A stretch of DNA of 64,000 nt, from NCBI GenBank assembly GCA_019634595.1, contig JAHCBC010000008.1, positions 1 through 64,000 on the forward strand. The letters are read 5' to 3'. Each line of letters starts with the position of its first letter. The first letter of the stretch is position 1. The notes beneath the pieces were generated by a model. It saw nothing but the letters and a program-made list of their open reading frames with translations. It searched no databases and had not been told where the DNA came from. This stretch comes from Akkermansiaceae bacterium. Its GTDB lineage: Bacteria; Verrucomicrobiota; Verrucomicrobiia; Verrucomicrobiales; Akkermansiaceae. Both the position numbers and the translations under genes were made by a program. This document shows positions 59,475-64,000 of the stretch, piece after piece.

Positions 59475-59558
59475 GTTGATAGTCTGACGACGACGGGCCG
59501 ATGGAGCGTGGTGGATCTCTTCCACCATCAACCATCGACCATTCACTATCAACTGTTA
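59475..59558. repeat. Palindromic element with heptamer phase between infB and rbfA
   Basis: An outer 9-bp inverted repeat (gttgatagt 59475-59483 / actatcaac 59545-59553) encloses a 7-bp hairpin (tggtgga / tccacca, loop tctct). The right half reads as heptamers: ccatcaa, ccatcga, ccattca, ctatcaa. It begins at the infB stop and lies inside the operon. Confidence 0.75.
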
Positions 59559-61688
59559 CAGCGTTTGCGGGATCTTCTCGAGCTTGTAGCACTCGATGAC
59601 GTCGCCTTCCTGGTACTCGTTGAACTCGCCGAGGCGGATACCGCACTCGTAGCCGTTCTTAACCTCCTCGACCTCGTCCTGGAACCGGCGGAGGGTGGAC
59701 ATGCGGCCGTCGAAGACGGGGACCCCGCCACGGATGACCCGGGCGTGCGCCTTGCGGTGGATCCGTCCGTCGGTGACGTAGGAACCGGCGGCGCGGTTGC
59801 GGCCGACCTTGAAGACCTGGCGGACTTCGGCGTGGCCGATGACGGTTTCGCGGCTGAGCGGCTCCAGCAGACCGAGCATGGCCTCGCGGACCTGGTCGAT
59901 GAGTTCGTAGACGATCGAGTAGAGCTTGATCTCAACACCGGCGGCCTTCGCCGCTTTCACGGCCTTGGCCTCCACCTTCACGTTGAAGCCCAGGATGACC
60001 GCTTCCGCGGACTCCGCATAGGCAACGTCGGACTCGGTGATGGGGCCTGCGGCGGCGGTGATGAAAGTACACTCCACCTTCTTCGATTCGATGGTGAGGA
60101 TGGCTTTCCGGATGGCTTCGACGGAGCCTTGGACGTCGCACTTGAGGATGATCTTGAGCTGGGCCTTGCCGCCGCCATCCCGGACCATGGAGTAGAGATC
60201 CTCCATGCGGTTGCGGTGTTGGGGCTTCAGGCGGGCGAGCCGCTGCACTTCCTGACGCTCGGTGGCGAGGGATTTCGCCTCCCGCTCGTTCTTCATCTCG
60301 GAAATGTGGTCGCCGACGTTCGGCAGTTCCTCGAAGCCGATGACCTCGACCGGCGTGCCCGGAGGCGCGGCCTTGATCGCCTGACCGCGGTCATTGATCA
60401 GCGAGCGCACCTTGCCGGAGTATGGACCGCAGATGAAAGGGGTGCCGACCTTGAGCGTGCCGGACTCCACGATGACGGTGGCGGTGGTGCCACGGCCGGG
60501 CACGACTCGGGCCTCGATGACGCCAGCGCGGGCGATCGATTTCGGGTTCGCCTTGAGCTCCAGAACTTCGGACTGGAGGATCATGAGGTCCAGCAGGTCG
60601 TCCATGCCTTTGCCGGTGAGGGCGGAAACCTCGGCGAATTCGGTGTCGCCACCGTAGTCCGTGGTCTGCAGGCCGTTCTCAGCGAGCTGCGTTTTCACGC
60701 GCTCCACGTTGGCGGAAGGAAGGTCGATCTTGTTGATCGCGACGATGATGGTCTTGTTCGCCTTCTTCGCGTGTTTGATGGCCTCCACCGTCTGCGGCAT
60801 GATGCCATCATTGGCGGCCACCACGATGATCACGATGTCCGTGATGTCCGCGCCGCGGGCGCGCATGTCGGAGAAAATGGCGTGGCCCGGCGTGTCCAGG
60901 AAGGTCAGCAACTGGCCGTTGTGCTCCACCTGATAGGCACCGATGTGCTGGGTGATGCCGCCGGCTTCCCCCGCGACGATGCGGGTCTTCCGCAGGTAAT
61001 CGAGCAGGGAGGTCTTCCCGTGGTCAACGTGGCCCATGATCGTGATGATCGGCGGGCGGGTCTTGAGCAGCTCCTCCGGCTGGGAAACCGGTGCTTCCGG
61101 CTCCTTGATGACTTCCTCCACCTTGTGGAAGCCCTTGTCCTTGTCCCGCTTCTCACGCTCGAAGTGGAAGCCGTGGGCTTCGCAGACCTTCGCGGCGATT
61201 TCGGGTTCCAGTGGCTGGGTCGGCGCGATGAAGACGCCGAGCTTGATCAGGTCCGCCATGATCTGGAACGGCTTCAGCCCCAGGCGGGCGGCCAGTTCCG
61301 GAACCATGATCGGTGGCTTGATGATGATGAGCTTGGGATCGTCCGATGCCGGTTCCGTGGCAACCGCTGCTTCCACGGCAGGAGCGGCGACCGGTTCAGG
61401 AGCCGCTGCGACGGGTTCAGGCGCTGGAGCGGGCGCTTCCTCTTCCAGCAACTTGGAGATGGTTGGCAGGACCGACTTTCCGGCCTTTGCGGCCTTCTTG
61501 ACCTTGGGCTTCTTGTCGTCCGCGAAAAGATCGAGCGCGTTCTTCTTCGCGGCCTCCACCTTGCTCACCTGAGGTGGCGGCGGTTCCGCCTCCTTGCGCT
61601 GCCTTTCGCGGCGCGAAGGTTTCTTGGTGCCGTCGAGGAGATCGAGGACCTTTGGTTTCTCAGGGGTGCTGTCGCTATTTTGGGGCAT
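59556..61688 (-). CDS. infB: Translation initiation factor IF-2
   Basis: A 710-residue GTPase that recruits initiator tRNA to the 30S subunit. The N-terminus is basic then Ala/Pro-rich (about 1-110), with an IF2N-like helical domain (PELAARLGLKPFQIMADLIKLG, about 130-180). G1 is GHVDHGKTS (about 219), G3 DTPGHAIF and G4 NKIDLP; the C-terminal domains carry GDVIECYKLEKIPQ. Length is near that of Bacillus IF-2. It follows nusA by 51 bp. Confidence 0.96.
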   Translation of the reverse strand: MPQNSDSTPEKPKVLDLLDGTKKPSRRERQRKEAEPPPPQVSKVEAAKKNALDLFADDKKPKVKKAAKAGKSVLPTISKLLEEEAPAPAPEPVAAAPEPVAAPAVEAAVATEPASDDPKLIIIKPPIMVPELAARLGLKPFQIMADLIKLGVFIAPTQPLEPEIAAKVCEAHGFHFEREKRDKDKGFHKVEEVIKEPEAPVSQPEELLKTRPPIITIMGHVDHGKTSLLDYLRKTRIVAGEAGGITQHIGAYQVEHNGQLLTFLDTPGHAIFSDMRARGADITDIVIIVVAANDGIMPQTVEAIKHAKKANKTIIVAINKIDLPSANVERVKTQLAENGLQTTDYGGDTEFAEVSALTGKGMDDLLDLMILQSEVLELKANPKSIARAGVIEARVVPGRGTTATVIVESGTLKVGTPFICGPYSGKVRSLINDRGQAIKAAPPGTPVEVIGFEELPNVGDHISEMKNEREAKSLATERQEVQRLARLKPQHRNRMEDLYSMVRDGGGKAQLKIILKCDVQGSVEAIRKAILTIESKKVECTFITAAAGPITESDVAYAESAEAVILGFNVKVEAKAVKAAKAAGVEIKLYSIVYELIDQVREAMLGLLEPLSRETVIGHAEVRQVFKVGRNRAAGSYVTDGRIHRKAHARVIRGGVPVFDGRMSTLRRFQDEVEEVKNGYECGIRLGEFNEYQEGDVIECYKLEKIPQTL

Positions 61689-61739
61689 CCGGCGGTTCTA
61701 TACGAGTGGAGTCGGTAATCTGTTCAGCGGGGAAATTCA

Positions 61740-62999
61740 TCAGCCAACGAGGGCGCGGGCACGGACGAGGATTGCTTCCGCCTCATCATCGGAAATCTGG
61801 AGCGCACCCGCGATGTAGTCGGCGGGCATGTCCACGATCAGTTCAGGATTGAAGCCACCGGCGAAGGTGAGCTTCTCGGCCAGTTCATCGGTGATGCCGA
61901 GCTGTTCACCCAGAGTGTGGGCAGCGCCACCGATTTTTTCTTTGAACTGCTCTTCCTTCGACTCGTCGCGGCGGACCTGGACGTCCCAGCCCATCAGGCG
62001 GGAGGAAAGGCGGGCGTTCTGCCCCTTGCGGCCGATGGCCTTGCTGAGGTCCGCCTCATCGACGGTCACGTGGACGATCTTCGCGTCCGCGTCCACGGTG
62101 ATGGACCGGAGTTCGGCGGGCTTCAGCGCCTCGCGCACGAATTCCTTCGGATCCTCCGACCAGCGGATGATGTCCACCTTCTCGTTGTTCAGCTCACGGA
62201 CGATGTTCTTCACGCGCGCGCCGCGCATGCCGACGCAGGCACCGACGGGATCCACCTTCGGGTCGTTGCTCCAGACCGCCACCTTCGTGCGGAAACCTGC
62301 CTCGCGGGCGATGCCGCGGATCTCCACGGTGCGGTCGGAAATTTCATTCACCTCCGCCTCGAACAGGCGGCGGACGAAGTTCGGGTGGCTGCGGGAAAGG
62401 ATGATCTCCGGGCCGCGGCCCTCATTCTCAACGGCCAGCACGTAGGCACGGATGCGGTCGCCGATGTTGTAGTCCTCGCCCTGCACCCGCTCGCGGTTCG
62501 GCATGATGCCCTCGAACTTGCCCAGGTCCACCATCACGTCGTTGCGCTCGAAGCGGCGGACGGTGCCGGAGACGATGTCGCCCGCGCGGTCCTTGAACTC
62601 CTCGTAGATCATCTCTTTCTCCGCCTGGCGGAGGCGCTGCATCATCGTCTGCTTCGCGGTCTGCACGGCGATGCGGCCGAAGTCCTTCGGCGTGACGTTG
62701 AACTCCATCACGTCACCTGGCTGTGCGCCCGCGTTGCGCTTCTGGGCGACGGCCAGAGGGACGTCGTTGAACTTGTCGGCGGCTTCCCCGTCGGCTACGA
62801 CATTGAGGGATGCGAAAATCTTCGTCTCGCCCTTCTTCGTGTCCACATCCGCCCGCAGCGTCTCAATGGCTTCCGCTCCGGGGACCATCTTCCGGTAGGC
62901 GGAAATGAAAGCGAACTCGAGCGCGGCGACAACCTTGGCGCGGTCGATGCCTTTTTCCTTTTCGTAATATTCGATGAGGGCGACGATGTCGTTGGTCAT
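61740..62999 (-). CDS. nusA: Transcription termination/antitermination factor NusA
   Basis: A 419-residue RNA polymerase-binding factor. The N-terminal domain (MTNDIVALIEYYEKEKGIDR, about 1-125) is followed by an S1 domain (GDIVSGTVRRFERNDVMVDLGKFEGIMP), KH1 (VEIRGIAREAGFRTKVAVWS, DPVGACVGMRGARVKNIVREL) and KH2 (VDEADLSKAIGRKGQNARLSSRLMGW). A short helical tail (ITDELAEKLTFAGGFNPELI) replaces the two acidic repeats of E. coli. An upstream in-frame codon was rejected because the added 42 residues do not match the family and lie over a palindrome. Confidence 0.95.
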   Translation of the reverse strand: MTNDIVALIEYYEKEKGIDRAKVVAALEFAFISAYRKMVPGAEAIETLRADVDTKKGETKIFASLNVVADGEAADKFNDVPLAVAQKRNAGAQPGDVMEFNVTPKDFGRIAVQTAKQTMMQRLRQAEKEMIYEEFKDRAGDIVSGTVRRFERNDVMVDLGKFEGIMPNRERVQGEDYNIGDRIRAYVLAVENEGRGPEIILSRSHPNFVRRLFEAEVNEISDRTVEIRGIAREAGFRTKVAVWSNDPKVDPVGACVGMRGARVKNIVRELNNEKVDIIRWSEDPKEFVREALKPAELRSITVDADAKIVHVTVDEADLSKAIGRKGQNARLSSRLMGWDVQVRRDESKEEQFKEKIGGAAHTLGEQLGITDELAEKLTFAGGFNPELIVDMPADYIAGALQISDDEAEAILVRARALVG

Positions 63000-63037
63000 G
63001 GCTTGCTGGGTCTGGATCGACGCGGATGATGTGTAGA

Positions 63038-63078
63038 GACGCAAAAGAGTGGGTGCGAGACCCACTCCTACTTGCGTC
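63038..63078. repeat. Two-tier palindrome upstream of nusA
   Basis: The outer stem gacgcaa / ttgcgtc (7 bp) and the inner stem gagtgggt / acccactc (8 bp) with a gcgag loop are separated by a small interior loop. The minus-strand form gtag-gagtgggt-ctcgc-acccactc resembles a REP unit. It lies in the 5' region of nusA, 39 bp from the start codon. Confidence 0.65.
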
Positions 63079-63171
63079 AGAAGTTGTGCGGCCACCCTTC
63101 TAATATGGGCAAATCCAGCTTGCAAGCCGAAAGTCCGGCTCCGTCAAGGGCCTACCGTTGGAATCACCCCG

Positions 63172-63230
63172 CTGGGGGCGCCGGTCCCCAGGCCGGCATC
63201 ATCACCCGTGGCTGCTGCGTCCCGCAGCAG
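63172..63230. repeat. Two adjacent REP-like hairpins
   Basis: Hairpin 1 is ctgggg / ccccag with an 8-nt loop (63172-63191). Hairpin 2 is ctgctgcg / cgcagcag with loop tcc (63212-63230), followed by tcttcctctt on the plus strand. They lie between nusA and the HAD gene, both of which start outward from this region. Confidence 0.55.
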
Positions 63231-63298
63231 TCTTCCTCTTCTCCGCCCGCCGCACACTCCGGCTTGCGGACGACCCTCTCCCAACGCATCCCTCTTCC

Positions 63299-63979
63299 AT
63301 GCCACGGACGGAACTCCTCCTTTTTGATGCCGCCGGAACGCTCATCGAGCCTGCCGAGCCGGTCGCCGCCGTGTATCGCCGCCATTTCTCCCGGTTCGGC
63401 TGGGAGGTGGAGGAGGAGACCCTGAAAGCTGGGTTCCGGAAAGCCTTCTCCGGCATCGGGGAACCACGCTTCGGCCGCGGCCCGGGCGATGACGCGGAGC
63501 GCGACTGGTGGCGGGAAGTCGTGGCCGTCACCGCGGAGACCGCCGGGATCGACCGCCGCGCGCCGGGCTTCGGCGAATGCTTCGCCGCCCTTTTTGACCA
63601 CTACGCCGCGGGCAGCGCATGGGCCGTGTTTCCGGAGGTGGTGGAGGTGCTCGCGGATTTCAGGAAGCAGGGCTTCAAAATGGCGGTCGTCTCCAACTTC
63701 GACCGGCGGCTCCACCGGGTGCTGGACGAGCTTGGCCTGGCCGGCTCCTTCGATCTCGTCCTCACCTCCGCCGATGTCTCCGCCCGCAAGCCATCGCCCG
63801 TCCTCCTGCAAACGGCCATGAACCACTTCTCCGTTCCCTCGTCGCACACCATCCTGGTCGGTGACAGTCCTGATGCGGACGGAGGTGCCGCCGCAGCAGC
63901 CGGAGTGCGGGCCTTCATCCTCGACCGACCCACCACCGACCTCCGCGGCTTCGCCGGAATGGTCGGCGAACTTTTTTGA
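63299..63979 (+). CDS. HAD-superfamily phosphatase (HDHD3-like)
   Basis: A 226-residue HAD hydrolase. Motif I is LLLFDAAGTLIEP with the nucleophile Asp; the acid/base Asp is replaced by Ala, as is common in HDHD3-type proteins. Motif II is VVSNFD, the Lys is in SARKPSP, and motif IV is ILVGDSPDADGGAAAAAG. The cap domain is inserted after motif I (about 20-85). The upstream in-frame codons were rejected because they would translate palindromic intergenic DNA. The C-terminus lies just inside the window, with the stop visible. Confidence 0.87.
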   Translation: MPRTELLLFDAAGTLIEPAEPVAAVYRRHFSRFGWEVEEETLKAGFRKAFSGIGEPRFGRGPGDDAERDWWREVVAVTAETAGIDRRAPGFGECFAALFDHYAAGSAWAVFPEVVEVLADFRKQGFKMAVVSNFDRRLHRVLDELGLAGSFDLVLTSADVSARKPSPVLLQTAMNHFSVPSSHTILVGDSPDADGGAAAAAGVRAFILDRPTTDLRGFAGMVGELF

Positions 63980-64000
63980 GAAATGAGCTTGCGCACTCCC

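Noticed and set aside
59469..61718. A 749-residue open frame opposite infB
   Set aside because: infB has all GTPase motifs; the antisense product is compositional noise and would read through the intergenic palindrome.
1..64000. tRNA, rRNA, riboswitch or IS elements
   Set aside because: No cloverleaf-like, rRNA-like or transposase sequence was recognised in any gap; a scan with tRNAscan-SE and Rfam would be needed to exclude short RNAs fully.

Overview
This window is GC-rich, gene-dense bacterial DNA that reads best as a Verrucomicrobiota chromosome (Luteolibacter/Verrucomicrobiaceae-like). That placement is inferred from gene content and was not tested by a search. The signs are: a very large secreted dehydrogenase with HEAT repeats and a C-terminal heme domain of the Pirellula/Verrucomicrobium type; a PEP-CTERM protein; several secreted SGNH esterases; secreted proteins carrying calcium-binding DPDGDG stretches and a C-terminal SGYVLEASDD-type motif; the coproporphyrin-branch enzyme HemQ; and REP-like palindromes between genes. 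I saw no rRNA or tRNA gene, IS element, prophage or CRISPR array.

Layout. 1-2.1 kb: an AT-richer pair, a metalloprotease-like protein and a membrane-anchored partner. 2.1-10.9 kb: housekeeping genes, namely a class A penicillin-binding protein, a DegP-like protease with a companion pseudoprotease, HemQ with a membrane protein, a ferredoxin, a DUF721/DciA-like protein, a HAD-Nudix fusion and FolB. 11-14 kb: three membrane-anchored unknowns, two of them tandem paralogues. 14-24 kb: a glycosyltransferase-phosphoesterase fusion, a secreted protein with a CreD-like membrane protein, hydrolases, small secreted proteins and a CorA transporter. 23.7-24.1 kb: a tandem pair of C-rich hairpin elements, the strongest candidate here for an undescribed RNA. 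24-36 kb: an MhqO/MhqD-like operon, esterases, adenosine deaminase, TcdA, a zinc-independent-type bL36, a sugar kinase plus glycosyltransferase pair, a REPIN and an RlmD-like rRNA methylase. 36.3-36.9 kb: a ParDE toxin-antitoxin pair.

37-46 kb holds a duplicated two-gene cassette. In each copy a small secreted protein of a shared unknown family precedes a giant secreted sugar dehydrogenase with two heme motifs, a PA14-like domain and an Ig/cadherin-like domain. 46-57.6 kb: a nucleotidyltransferase, the HEAT-repeat dehydrogenase, a NERD-helicase, a multidomain SGNH protein, RodA, a TetR regulator and a DUF4336-like protein. 57.7-64 kb: a small HExxH protein, a coiled secreted protein, and the nusA-infB-rbfA translation cluster with a GNAT gene, followed by a divergent HAD phosphatase.

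How the parts work together: PBP1, RodA and the sugar-nucleotide and glycosyltransferase genes build the envelope; the periplasmic proteases and the CreD-like module look like envelope maintenance; the secreted dehydrogenases and esterases suggest attack on complex carbohydrates coupled to periplasmic electron transfer. Non-coding structure is unusually rich: three intergenic inverted repeats with 7-nt periodicity, one REPIN with GTGA loops, several REP-like hairpins and three well-formed terminators. All functional assignments rest on reading motifs by eye.
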